From Opitutaceae bacterium TAV5 (GTDB lineage: Bacteria > Verrucomicrobiota > Verrucomicrobiia > Opitutales > Opitutaceae): DNA of 64,000 nucleotides. Under the pieces are notes generated by a model. It worked only from the letters and a program-made list of their open reading frames with translations. It had not been told where the DNA came from and did no database searches. Location of the stretch: NCBI GenBank assembly GCA_000242935.3, contig CP007053.1, positions 5,751,001-5,815,000 on the forward strand, in the 5' to 3' direction. How positions within the stretch are numbered: the first letter of the stretch is position 1; every line of letters begins with the position of its first letter. This document shows positions 24,921 to 33,587 of this stretch, piece by piece. Made by a program: the position numbers and the translations under genes.

Positions 24921-26119
24921 AGCGACGCGTACTCGTTCTCACGGCGGGTTTCGGCGAGGGGCACAATGCCGCCGCCCGTGCGCTGGCGGCAGCGTTCGAC
25001 ACGGCCGGCGGCGAAGGCACCGCGCGGGTGACCGACCTTTTTGCACTGGCCGCGCCGCGGAGCAACGCCTTCGCCCGGCGGGTGTATCTCGCGATCATTA
25101 ACGGGTCGCCGCGTCTGTGGAGCGCGATCTACCGCTGGACGGACCGTTCGGAAAAACTGCCCGTTCTGCTGCGTCGCGGTTTGCGGCGCGAGACACGGTT
25201 GCTGGCGGAACTCGTCGCGCAGGAGCAGCCGGCGGCGATTTGCAGCACGTATCCTGTCTACGCCTACATGCTGGAGACGCTGGCGGCGAGCGGCCGCCTG
25301 CCACTGCCGCCGCATTTCAACATCGTCACCGATTCGATCAGCATCAACGCGCTCTGGTGGCGGGCGGGAGCGGCGTGTGCGGGCTGGTTTTTGCCCAACG
25401 AGGAATCCGCCGCCGTGATGCGCGCGGCGGGCGTGGAGGCCGCGCGTCTGCATGTGGCCGGGTTTCCGGTGGGGCCGTTTTTCGGCGAGCATGCAGGGCG
25501 GTTGTCGTTGCCCGATCCGGCCGGCGACGACTTGGCCGGGGGCTGCGCGCCGCGCGTGCTCTACATTATCAATTCCGGTTCGCGCGGGGCGGAAGAAACG
25601 GCGCGGCGGTTGCTGGCCGAGCGCGACTGGGACATCACGATCACGGTCGGCCGCAACCGGGCGCTTCACCGGAAACTCCTCCGGCTCGCGGCCGGACGGG
25701 AGCGTCCGGCGACGATCCTCGGCTGGACGAACGAAATGCCGCGTCTGCTGATGACGCATCACGTGGTGGTGACGAAGGCGGGCGGCGCCACCACCCAGGA
25801 GGCGCTGGCGGCGCGCTGTCCGATGATCGTCAACCAGATTGTTCCCGGACAGGAGGAAGGGAACTACGAATTGCTCCGCCGTCATGGTATTGGCGATCTG
25901 GCGGAGTCGCCCGGCGCAGTCGTGGATGGACTGCGCCGGGCCTTCGCAGAGCGCGCCCGCGTGTGGCGGGCGTGGCGGGAAGCCACCGGGCCATTATCCC
26001 GTCCCTCCGCGGCGCACGACATCGTGGCGGAGGTGATTGCGCGTACGTTTCCCGGAGGTCCCTCGCATGCGGAGCCCGCCCGGCTGCCGGTGCTTTCGGA
26101 TTCCACTCTTTTGTCCTGA
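24917..26119 (+). CDS. MGDG synthase-like processive glycosyltransferase (GT28)
   Basis: A 400-residue protein. The N-terminal domain matches the monogalactosyldiacylglycerol synthase type (VLVLTAGFGEGHNAAARALA and STYPVYAYML). The C-terminal domain carries TKAGGATTQEALAARCPMIV followed by NQIVPGQEEGNYELL, the nucleotide-sugar site shared with UgtP and MurG. It probably transfers glucose or galactose to diacylglycerol at the inner membrane. It overlaps the preceding GT4 gene by ATGA. The pair could make a two-sugar membrane glycolipid; the order of action is not known. The ATG was chosen because of the coupling; the frame is open much further upstream but that is a shadow of tsaD and the GT4 gene. 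Confidence 0.85.
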   Translation: MKRRVLVLTAGFGEGHNAAARALAAAFDTAGGEGTARVTDLFALAAPRSNAFARRVYLAIINGSPRLWSAIYRWTDRSEKLPVLLRRGLRRETRLLAELVAQEQPAAICSTYPVYAYMLETLAASGRLPLPPHFNIVTDSISINALWWRAGAACAGWFLPNEESAAVMRAAGVEAARLHVAGFPVGPFFGEHAGRLSLPDPAGDDLAGGCAPRVLYIINSGSRGAEETARRLLAERDWDITITVGRNRALHRKLLRLAAGRERPATILGWTNEMPRLLMTHHVVVTKAGGATTQEALAARCPMIVNQIVPGQEEGNYELLRRHGIGDLAESPGAVVDGLRRAFAERARVWRAWREATGPLSRPSAAHDIVAEVIARTFPGGPSHAEPARLPVLSDSTLLS

Positions 26120-26176
26120 GCGGCAGATGTCCCGTAAGCCGGGTTCGTCATATAACTGATGTTACGCATGCCCGGG

Positions 26177-26285
26177 AAGTGGCGCGGGCGTCCCGCCCGC
26201 AGACGGCGCGGAGCGCCGCCCTGAAACAAGGGTGAGGGGGACCTCCCGCAGAAGCGGGAGATTGGCAGAAAAAGCCCGCGCCACG
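26177..26285. repeat. Mosaic palindromic element, intergenic copy
   Basis: It opens with AAGTGGCGCGGGCGTCCCGC (26177-26196), identical to both ends of the 59171-59365 element. Its own ends GTGGCGCGGGC (26179-26189) and GCCCGCGCCAC (26274-26284) are inverted. Inner hairpins are GGCGC-GGA-GCGCC and CTCCCGC-AGAA-GCGGGAG (26243-26260). It lies between two convergent genes and may act as a two-sided terminator. Confidence 0.7.
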
Positions 26286-26310
26286 ACCGGCCAATCAGTC
26301 TGCCGTTGCC

Positions 26311-27129
26311 TCACTCGGGCAAAAAGGTGAAGCACATGAGGAGCATGATCACGAGCGCGGTTCTGCGCGCGCCGCGCCGCGGGCTGCTGCACAGCAGCGC
26401 GACGATGAGCAGGCTGCCGGGAATCTGCACGGACGTATCCAGCCAGTGTCCGGGCGGGTTTGAAATGATGCGCCCGGTCAGGGCGGCGAGTGAGACGGTG
26501 GCAAAGGCGAGCAGACCGAGAATCAGTCCCGGAGCCTGCCGGACCCGCCACGCATGGACGAGGTAGTTGCCGATCAGCGGCGCGCAGGTAAAGGTGGCGA
26601 CGGTGGCGAGCAGGGTGCCGGCGCTGGCGGTCCGCTCCTGGACGAGGAAAAGCGAGCCGGCCATCAGCGGTACGACGAGGCACCAGGCAAACCGGCTGGA
26701 GGATTCGTGCGGAAGCCTGAGGAGAGGCAAGGCCCGGAGGCGGCGCCAGAGGAGGAACAGGGCCTGCGGGAGAAAGACGATCCAGGGCGCGAGCAGCAGC
26801 CGGGGCGTCGGTTGCGAGATGATCCCGGGATAGCCGAAGGCAACCGGCGTGGAGGCGACAATGAGCGCCGCCCACCAGCCGGTGCGTTGTCCGTGGAGGG
26901 CACGGCCGAAGGCATAGGCGGCCAGGATGCCGGTGGCGAGTTGCAGGTGGTGTTCCCACGGCTGGCTGCCGTCGGGACGGGAGGCGAGGATCAGCGCGAG
27001 CGCCGTGAGCAATCCGAGATCGACGATCCAGGTGGCCAGAGGAAAGGGACAGGACCGGAGAGTGACCTCGGGCGTTTCGGAAACCCGGGTTTCCGGCGGA
27101 GAAGCAGGACGGATGACGGCGGCGGACAT
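26311..27129 (-). CDS. Multi-pass membrane protein of unknown function
   Basis: A 272-residue protein with about eight hydrophobic segments (for example ATWIVDLGLLTALALILA, TGWWAALIVASTPVAFGY and SLLIVALLCSS). No catalytic or transport motif was recognised. GYPGIISQPTPRLLLAPWIV between segments is a possible loop. ATG 27129 was chosen since the earlier part of the open frame lacks membrane character. It is 150 bases downstream of a small membrane protein and ends opposite the MGDG synthase-like gene with a palindromic element between them. Confidence 0.65.
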   Translation of the reverse strand: MSAAVIRPASPPETRVSETPEVTLRSCPFPLATWIVDLGLLTALALILASRPDGSQPWEHHLQLATGILAAYAFGRALHGQRTGWWAALIVASTPVAFGYPGIISQPTPRLLLAPWIVFLPQALFLLWRRLRALPLLRLPHESSSRFAWCLVVPLMAGSLFLVQERTASAGTLLATVATFTCAPLIGNYLVHAWRVRQAPGLILGLLAFATVSLAALTGRIISNPPGHWLDTSVQIPGSLLIVALLCSSPRRGARRTALVIMLLMCFTFLPE

Positions 27130-27279
27130 GGTGGCAGGAATCGGAACGATGACGGCAGTTCCCCGATTTCTGGCGCAAGCCGTCTTGCCGTGCAACCCTG
27201 CGGTTGATTCCTGTCCCGGAGCGGAGCCGGCAGGGTTGCCGCCGCGCTCGCTGGCGATGCGCTTTCCGGTTCCGGCTCG

Positions 27280-27483
27280 TTACTCCGCCTTTTTCTTCTT
27301 CCGTGCCAGGAAAAGCGCGCCGAGGCCGAAGAGGCCGAAGACCACTCCCCAGTGGAGGTTCACGTTGTCGCCGAGCGAGTGGCTTTTGTAGATGGAAGGA
27401 TCGCTGAGCAGGCCGTACGTGACCAGAATCACGCCGAGGATCAGGAAGAGCCAGCCCATCGGGATGCGGACGTCGAGTTGCAT
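27280..27483 (-). CDS. Small two-helix membrane protein
   Basis: A 67-residue protein with two transmembrane helices (MGWLFLILGVILVTYGLL and WGVVFGLFGLGALFLA) and a lysine-rich end (RKKKKAE). An AAGGA sits at good distance before the ATG. It lies 47 bases downstream of the sodium/solute symporter gene on the same strand and could be a small accessory subunit of it, but this is inferred from position only. Confidence 0.7.
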   Translation of the reverse strand: MQLDVRIPMGWLFLILGVILVTYGLLSDPSIYKSHSLGDNVNLHWGVVFGLFGLGALFLARKKKKAE

Positions 27484-27530
27484 GAGAAAATCCTTGGTTT
27501 TTGCGAAGAGGGTGAGCCGGATGACAGGAA

Positions 27531-29375
27531 TTACCAGAAGATGATGTTGAGGGCGGCGGCGCCGGCGAGAACGGCCAGGCCGAGCGTGACCGGGTGCGAA
27601 TACCAGCGGAGCGATGCGTGCTCGCTGGGCTTCGGCGTGAGCGACCAGACGAGGCCGACGAGATCCTGGTTTGTTTTCGTGCGGCGCGTGGCAAGCGACA
27701 CGGCGAGTGTCACGATCACGCAGGTCGTGAAGGCGGCGATGGCCACCCAGAAACTCTGCGCCATCGAACTCGAAAACTCGTGGAGGTTGGCAATCCAGCC
27801 GCCCTTGAGGCCGGGGTTTTCGAGGATGTGGTTTTTGATATCACGTACGGGGATCGTGAGGCCGTGGGTGAGCATGGCGGCAAAGGTGCCGGAGATGAGC
27901 CCCCAGAACGCGCCGTGGCCGGTGGAGCGCCGCCAGAACATGCCGAGCAGGAACACGCCGAAGAGAGGCGCGTTGACAAAGCCGAAGACGAGCTGGAGCA
28001 GGTCCATGATGTTGTTGAACATGCTGGCGGCGTAGGCGCAGCCGGCGCTGATCGCCAGGCCGACGATCGTGGTCAGCCGGCCTACGCGCATCAGGTGGGC
28101 ATCACTGGCGTCGGGCTTGATGTGCGTCTGGTAGATATCGTAAGTGAAGACCGTATTGAAGGCGGTGACGTTGCCCGCCATGCCCGACATGAACGAGGCC
28201 ATGAGCGCCGTGAGGCCGATGCCGAGCAGGCCGTTGGGAAAATATTTCCCGAGCATGGCCGGGATGATCATGTTGTAATCGGTGTCGCCGCCCGGCGTGG
28301 TGGGAAGCTGGAGGGATGCGGCGCCGCCTTTCTGGATGAGGGCGATGGCGATCATCCCGGGCACGATGACCAGAAACGGGAAGAGCATCTTGGGAACGGC
28401 GGCGATGAGCGGAGTGCGCTGCGCGGCGTTCATGTCCTTGGCGGCCATAGCGCGCTGCACGACGAGGAAATCGGTGCACCAGTAGCCGAACGAGAGGACG
28501 AAGCCGAGTCCCATGGCGAGGCCGAACCATTCGACGCCCATCGGGTTGGCGCTGACGCTGTCCATGTGCGCCCACGAGTGCGTCCAGGCTCCGGGCATGC
28601 CCTGGGCGTCGCTGTAGAGGTTGAGGTTTTTCATCAGGCCGTCCCAGCCGCCGATGTCCTGCAAGCCGAGAATGACGAGCGGGAGAAAACCGAGAACGAT
28701 GAGAAAAAACTGGAGCACCTCGTTGTAGATCGCCGAGGTGAGGCCGCCGGTGTAGATGTAGATCAGGACGATCAGGCCGGAGATGAGAATGCAGAGGTGG
28801 TAGTTCCAGCCCGCGATGGCGACGAGCAGCTTGGCGAGCATGTGCATGGAAATGCCCGACGACAAAACCGTCATGACCGCGAAGGTCAGCGCATTGAGCG
28901 TGCGGGTTTTCTCGTCGTAACGGAGTTTCAGATACTCGGGCACGGAGCGGGCCTTGGAGCCGTAGTAGAACGGCATCATGAAGACGCCCACGAAGACCAT
29001 CGCGGGGATGGCGCCGACCCAGTAAAAATGGCTCGTCGAGATGCCGTATTTGGCGCCCGAGGCGGCCATGCCCATGACTTCCTGGGCTCCGAGATTGGCT
29101 CCGATGAAACCGAGAGCGCAGATCCAGGCGGGCAACGAACGGCCCGACTCGAAGAAGTCGGTGCTCGTCTTGAGATGTCTCCGGATGAGCCATCCGATGC
29201 CGATGACGAAGGCAAAGTAGGTGGCGAGGATCAGGTAATCGACCGGCTTGAGGTGGAGCTTGAGCGCGACTTCGGCGGCATGGCCGGCGAGCGAGGAGAC
29301 GGCGGAGGCGGCCTCGGCCTGGGATGGAACATCGCCGGCAGCGGCCAGCAGGAGGGGGGACAGAAGGGGATTCAC
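27531..29375 (-). CDS. Sodium:solute symporter (SSS family)
   Basis: A 614-residue transporter with roughly 13-14 membrane segments. Recognisable SSS features are DYLILATYFAFVIGIGWLI at the first helix, DFFESGRSLPAWICALGFIG and ANLGAQEVMGMAASG in the second, YIYTGGLTSAIYNEVLQFFL, and TALMASFMSGMAGNVTAFNTV with VFTYDIYQ. Members import sugars, sugar acids or other solutes with Na+; the long form with SGRSLPAW is common for sugars in this phylum. The start is a GTG. It is followed by a small membrane protein gene. Upstream are a run of nine G and a large inverted repeat. Confidence 0.88.
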   Translation of the reverse strand: MNPLLSPLLLAAAGDVPSQAEAASAVSSLAGHAAEVALKLHLKPVDYLILATYFAFVIGIGWLIRRHLKTSTDFFESGRSLPAWICALGFIGANLGAQEVMGMAASGAKYGISTSHFYWVGAIPAMVFVGVFMMPFYYGSKARSVPEYLKLRYDEKTRTLNALTFAVMTVLSSGISMHMLAKLLVAIAGWNYHLCILISGLIVLIYIYTGGLTSAIYNEVLQFFLIVLGFLPLVILGLQDIGGWDGLMKNLNLYSDAQGMPGAWTHSWAHMDSVSANPMGVEWFGLAMGLGFVLSFGYWCTDFLVVQRAMAAKDMNAAQRTPLIAAVPKMLFPFLVIVPGMIAIALIQKGGAASLQLPTTPGGDTDYNMIIPAMLGKYFPNGLLGIGLTALMASFMSGMAGNVTAFNTVFTYDIYQTHIKPDASDAHLMRVGRLTTIVGLAISAGCAYAASMFNNIMDLLQLVFGFVNAPLFGVFLLGMFWRRSTGHGAFWGLISGTFAAMLTHGLTIPVRDIKNHILENPGLKGGWIANLHEFSSSMAQSFWVAIAAFTTCVIVTLAVSLATRRTKTNQDLVGLVWSLTPKPSEHASLRWYSHPVTLGLAVLAGAAALNIIFW

Positions 29376-29511
29376 GATGGTAAGCGTGGTACGGGTGGAG
29401 GAAGAAGAACGGGATTTTGCGCCGTTGCAAGCGCGCGCATGACAATGGCTGCGGCAGGGGGGGGGCGACTCGGAGTGATGTCAGTGCCGCCTCTGCATTC
29501 CGTCTTTCTGC

Positions 29512-29609
29512 GGCGAAGCCGCCTTGGAGTGCGGCAGTCCTCTGCCGCTCTGGAGCGGAAAGCGGGGGAAAGCGGCAGAGGACTGCCGCACTCCAAGGCT
29601 GGCTTCGCC
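29512..29609. repeat. 98-base near-perfect inverted repeat
   Basis: Arms 29512-29549 and 29571-29609 pair over 38 positions with a single extra base in the right arm; the loop is 21 bases. The arm includes TTGGAGTGCGGCAGTCCTCT. It lies 15 bases beyond the stop of the minus-strand copper ATPase gene and upstream of the symporter gene, so it may end the ATPase transcript. Confidence 0.85.
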
Positions 29610-29624
29610 AGCAGTTGTGAGTTT

Positions 29625-31805
29625 TCAGATCCGTGCGCGTCGGAGGCGAAGGGCGTTGGCGACGACGCTGAATGAACTCAGGCTCATCGCCACGCCGGCC
29701 ACCATCGGGTTGAGCAGCCAGCCGGTGAGCGGGAAAAACACGCCGGCGGCGAGCGGGATGCCGAGGCCGTTGTAGAAAAAGGCGAAAAACAGGTTTTGCC
29801 GGATGTTGCGCAGCGTGGCCCGGCTGAGGTGGACGGCGCGGACCAGCGCCTGCAGGTCGCCTTTGACGAGGACGAGTCCGGCGCTGTGCATGGCGACATC
29901 GGTGCCGGTGCCCATGGCGATGCCGACATCGGCGGCGGCGAGCGCGGGCGCGTCGTTGAGACCGTCGCCGGCGAAGACGACCCGCTCGCCGCGTGCCTGG
30001 TGTTCGCGGACGAGTTCCTGCTTGCGCGCCGGGGTGACGCCGGCGTGGAAACCGTCGAGTCCGAGCGTGTCAGCCACGGCGCGGGCGGCGGCTTCGCGGT
30101 CGCCGCTGACCATGATGACACGCAGGCCGAGGCGGCGGAGTTCGGCGATGGCGGCGGGCGTGGTATCCTTGATCGGGTCTTCGAACGCGATGAGGCCGGC
30201 GGGCCGGCCGTCGATTTCGACCGAGACGAGCGTGGCGGCCGGATGGGCGGCAAGGCGGACGGAAGCGTCGGCGCGGCCGATGCGGATGGAGCGGCCGTCG
30301 ACGCGTGCGGTGACGCCGGCGCCGGGCTCCGCCTGGAAGTCCGAGGCGGCAGGCAACGCGAGATCGCGCTCGCGGGCGGCGGCGATGACGGCGCGGGCGA
30401 GCGGGTGTTCGCTGGCATGCTCGGCGGCGGCGGCGAGAGCGAGGAGGGCGTCGGCGGGCGGAAGGGGCGGGAGGCTGGCGGGATCTGCCGCGCCGGAACC
30501 GGAGCGCGAGGGCAACGGGGTGGCCGGTTCGACGGCCACGACGCGGGGGCGACCGGCGGTGAGCGTGCCGGTTTTGTCGATGAGGAGCGTATCGGCACCG
30601 TCGAGACGTTCGAGTGCGGCGGCGTCCTTGACCAGGACGCCGGCCTGGGCGCCGCGACCGATGCCGGTGACGAGCGACACCGGCGTGGCGAGCCCGAGGG
30701 CGCAGGGGCAGGCGATGATGAGAACGGCGACGGCATTGAGCAACCCGTGGAGGAAACCGGAAGCGGGCGCGAAGATCCACCAGGCCGCGAGTGTGAGCAC
30801 GGCGATGCCGAGCACGGCCGGGACAAACCAGGCGGCCACGCGGTCGGCGAGGCGCTGGATGGGGGCCTCGCTTTCGGTGGCTTCCTCGACGAGGGCGACG
30901 ATCCGGGCGAGAAGTGTGTCGCGTCCCACGCGTTCAGCGCGAAAGACGAGGGCGCGGGTCGTGTTGAGCGTGCCGGCGCTGAGAGGGTCGCCGGTGCGTT
31001 TGGTGACTGGCACCGGTTCTCCCGTGAGCATGGATTCGTCCACGTCGCCGTCGCCTTCGACGAGTTTGCCGTCAACGGGAATGTTTTCTCCGGGACGCAC
31101 GCGGAGAAGATCGCCCGGGTGGACGGCATCGAGCGGCACGTCTTCCTCGCTGCCATCGGCGCGGAGGCGGTGGGCGGTGCGCGGCGTCAGGTCCATGAGC
31201 GCGCGGATGGCGGCGTCGGTGCGGGCGTGGGCGCGCTGTTCGAGAATCTGGCCGAACAGGACAATGGTGGTGATGACGGCGGTCGCTTCGAAATAGAGCG
31301 GCGGAAGCGCGGAAGCTGCCCCGGCAGAATGGATGTGGCTGCCACCGGCGGTCTGCAGCGTCGCGGGAAAGTGGTCGCCGAAGAGGACGGCGATGACGGA
31401 ATAAAAATACGCCGCGCCGGTGCCGGTGACGGTGAGCGTGAACATGTTGGTATCCCGTTCACGGATGGATTTCCACCAGCGGCGGATGAAGAACGCGCCG
31501 CTCCAGAAAAACACCGGCGTGGTGAGCGCGAGTTGCAGCCAGGCGGAAAGGCGCGGGTCGATGTGGCGAAAGAGTCCCGGCGCGACCATTTCTCCCATGG
31601 CCAGGAAAAAAACCGGGATCGTCAGCGCGAGCGCAACGCGGAAGCGGGGGCGCAGCACCCGTTCATGCGGCAAGCCCATGTAAACCGGTTCGACAGACAG
31701 CGGTTCGTGGTCGCGGGGGTCGTCGGGCGGCCGGTGACCGGAGTCCGGTGAAGGAGCGTTGCGGTGGCCGGAGGCGGAGTGACAGGAGGCGTGGTCGGAT
31801 TTCAT
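29625..31805 (-). CDS. copA: Cu+-exporting P1B-type ATPase
   Basis: A 726-residue P-type ATPase. The metal-site motif [11 protein letters not shown] in membrane helix 6, the phosphorylation site DKTGTL, the actuator LTGEPVPV, the P1B His-Pro motif [10 protein letters not shown] and the hinge [10 protein letters not shown] are all present. It exports Cu+ (or Ag+) across the inner membrane. There is no N-terminal CxxC heavy-metal domain; instead the first 33 residues hold five His and one Cys, a possible soft metal-binding tail, and a second HIH lies in a loop between the early helices. ATG 31805 was chosen over an upstream TTG because it follows a -10-like box at a fitting distance. A TetR-type gene lies upstream on the same strand. 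Confidence 0.92.
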   Translation of the reverse strand: MKSDHASCHSASGHRNAPSPDSGHRPPDDPRDHEPLSVEPVYMGLPHERVLRPRFRVALALTIPVFFLAMGEMVAPGLFRHIDPRLSAWLQLALTTPVFFWSGAFFIRRWWKSIRERDTNMFTLTVTGTGAAYFYSVIAVLFGDHFPATLQTAGGSHIHSAGAASALPPLYFEATAVITTIVLFGQILEQRAHARTDAAIRALMDLTPRTAHRLRADGSEEDVPLDAVHPGDLLRVRPGENIPVDGKLVEGDGDVDESMLTGEPVPVTKRTGDPLSAGTLNTTRALVFRAERVGRDTLLARIVALVEEATESEAPIQRLADRVAAWFVPAVLGIAVLTLAAWWIFAPASGFLHGLLNAVAVLIIACPCALGLATPVSLVTGIGRGAQAGVLVKDAAALERLDGADTLLIDKTGTLTAGRPRVVAVEPATPLPSRSGSGAADPASLPPLPPADALLALAAAAEHASEHPLARAVIAAARERDLALPAASDFQAEPGAGVTARVDGRSIRIGRADASVRLAAHPAATLVSVEIDGRPAGLIAFEDPIKDTTPAAIAELRRLGLRVIMVSGDREAAARAVADTLGLDGFHAGVTPARKQELVREHQARGERVVFAGDGLNDAPALAAADVGIAMGTGTDVAMHSAGLVLVKGDLQALVRAVHLSRATLRNIRQNLFFAFFYNGLGIPLAAGVFFPLTGWLLNPMVAGVAMSLSSFSVVANALRLRRARI

Positions 31806-31821
31806 CGACGGATGGAATTCA

Positions 31822-31853
31822 ATAATACGCGCGGGCAAGGGTAAAGCCCTTGC
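31822..31853 (-). promoter_or_regulatory. Candidate copA promoter with dyad
   Basis: Between the TetR gene and copA, GCAAGGG (31835-31841) and CCCTTGC (31847-31853) form a dyad with a 5-base centre. On the minus strand a TATTAT box (31822-31827) follows, with no good -35 hexamer. A dyad placed over the spacer with a weak -35 is the layout of regulator-controlled metal-resistance promoters (MerR/CueR type), but the neighbouring regulator is TetR-type, so which protein binds is open. Confidence 0.45.
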
Positions 31854-31943
31854 GCGAAAGGGCGGAGATGCGAAAGCGGAGCGCGGCGGGGAGGAACCGG
31901 CAGGGTTCTCCTGTCAGTTGGCCTGAAAACGGAGTCGGCCGGG

Positions 31944-32708
31944 TTATTTTCGTGCGAGAAGGCCGTTGAGGACGAGATCGATGACCTGGGCGAGGCGCGT
32001 GGCGTGGCCCTTTTCGCTGTCGTCCTTCAGGCCGAGGCTGGCGGCGAGCGAATGGCGATTGGAATAATAGACAAAACTCAGGCCGACGAAATTGACGAGC
32101 AGGTGGCGCATGTCGTGCGGGCGTCGGAAAAGGCCGGAGGCGACGCCTTCCTCGACGACGACGCGGAAGCGATCCATGAACGGATTCTGGCTGAGGCGCT
32201 CGGGATGGGCGGCGAGGTGGCGTCCGTTGTCGAGATTTTCCCAGAGCAGGAGGCGGACGAACTCGGGATTTTTGTCGAGAAACTCGAAATTGGCGGCGAG
32301 GAGCTGGCGGAGTTTTTCATCGGGCCGGGCGCCGGCGGGAAGCGTGTCGAGTTCGGTGCGGGCGAAGCGTCCGAACACTTCCTCGAGGGCGGCGAGGTAG
32401 AGGTCTTCCTTGCTGCCATAGTAGTGGTAGACCATCCGCTTGTTCACCCTGGCGGCGGCGACGACTTCATCGACGGAGACGCCATGGTAGCCTTTGGCGG
32501 AGAACAGCCGGATGGCGGCCCTGAGCAACCGCCCGCGCGTGCGGTCGGGATCGCGGCGGCGGGGGAGATCTTTTTCACGGGAAGCGGACAGGTTGGCGGA
32601 AGCCGGCATGGCGCCGAGACAAGCGGATGTGGCGGCGGCGCTCAAGCGCGGGGATGGCGGGGCAGTCTGAAAGTAACCTGAGTCAGCTTCGCAGGGGTTG
32701 TTGGTCAT
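31944..32708 (-). CDS. TetR/AcrR-family transcriptional regulator
   Basis: A 254-residue protein from the first ATG. The HTH is RTRGRLLRAAIRLFSAKGYH followed by GVSVDEVVAAARVNKRMVYH and YYGSKEDLYLAALE, typical of TetR. The C-terminal ligand domain (LDKNPEFVRLLLWENLDNGRHL) resembles regulators of the TetR_C type with an RLLLWE-like core. A second ATG at 32609 would give 221 residues, closer to the usual family length, and the first 33 residues lack homology signals, so the true start may be there. It is upstream of copA on the same strand; it may control copA or itself. Confidence 0.85.
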   Translation of the reverse strand: MTNNPCEADSGYFQTAPPSPRLSAAATSACLGAMPASANLSASREKDLPRRRDPDRTRGRLLRAAIRLFSAKGYHGVSVDEVVAAARVNKRMVYHYYGSKEDLYLAALEEVFGRFARTELDTLPAGARPDEKLRQLLAANFEFLDKNPEFVRLLLWENLDNGRHLAAHPERLSQNPFMDRFRVVVEEGVASGLFRRPHDMRHLLVNFVGLSFVYYSNRHSLAASLGLKDDSEKGHATRLAQVIDLVLNGLLARK

Positions 32709-32744
32709 CCCTCCTGGAATGCAGGCTGCATTGCGTTACCCGGA

Positions 32745-33533
32745 ATGACAAAAGCCATGCTTCAGAATTCACGAACAAATACCTGTGTGCCGGAAACAGT
32801 TGTGCCGGCTCGCCCGGAGCGGAACAGGAGTCGCTCCTTCGCAGCATTTACATTGATCGAGCTGCTGACGGTGGTTGCCATCATCGGCATCCTCGCCGCC
32901 ATCACGCTCGTGGCGGTCAGCAAGGTCCGGCAGGCTGCCCGGCAGGTTCAGAACGCCTCGAACCTGCGCACCCTGGGCATCGGCAGTCTGGCTTATGCCA
33001 CCGACAACCGCGGACGCCTGCCGGCCACGACTTATGACACGGAGGGCACGAGGCCGCGTTATACCAGCGGATACAGCACCAATCTGGGCACCGGCTGCCG
33101 CCGCCTGCTGAGCTCCAGATGGACCGGATGCACCGGGACTGCCGATTATATTCCGTCACCCGAGGTTTTTTACGGTCCTTTCACTCCCGTGCTGAACGAA
33201 GGTCGCCAGCCGAACTCGTTCAAGGGTCCGGAGGGCGGCTCGTATCTGATCGGTTACATTTTCTATTCCCTGCTGCCCGGCCCCGATGCCGATGGTCGCC
33301 CCCCTTTCGGTTACGATCTGGCCAATGACCGCATCGACAGCGGTTCGGTCAACATGCGCACGCCTCTTTATTCCGATATGATCGGAACCAACATCGAGGC
33401 GACAGGCTTCAACGGTCCCAGATGCACCGTCGTGTACCTCGACGGCAGCGTCCGGGCCTTCCCGAAAGACAAAATCGAGGCGGCGGGCAGCACCAATGCC
33501 CGCATCCTGGTGATGGCGGGCATCCGCCAGTGA
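32745..33533 (+). CDS. Type II secretion-like pseudopilin
   Basis: A 262-residue protein with [20 protein letters not shown] (Ala before the cut, Glu5) and a downstream GTADYIPSPEVFYGPF-type globular part. The terminal signature is degenerate: PRCTVVYLDGSVRAFP keeps the DG but not the upstream His. It opens a plus-strand locus with a PEP-CTERM protein and three glycan-active enzymes and is 54 bases upstream of the next gene. It is divergent from the TetR gene with 36 bases between the two starts. Confidence 0.85.
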   Translation: MTKAMLQNSRTNTCVPETVVPARPERNRSRSFAAFTLIELLTVVAIIGILAAITLVAVSKVRQAARQVQNASNLRTLGIGSLAYATDNRGRLPATTYDTEGTRPRYTSGYSTNLGTGCRRLLSSRWTGCTGTADYIPSPEVFYGPFTPVLNEGRQPNSFKGPEGGSYLIGYIFYSLLPGPDADGRPPFGYDLANDRIDSGSVNMRTPLYSDMIGTNIEATGFNGPRCTVVYLDGSVRAFPKDKIEAAGSTNARILVMAGIRQ

Positions 33534-33587
33534 AAACCCGGCTCTCTTCCGGAAATCTGTAATAAAAAATAAACGACAACATCTCCC

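Noticed and set aside
27594-29675. A 693-codon plus-strand frame opposite the sodium/solute symporter
   Set aside because: Highly charged without hydrophobic core, reverse complement of a membrane protein with SSS motifs.
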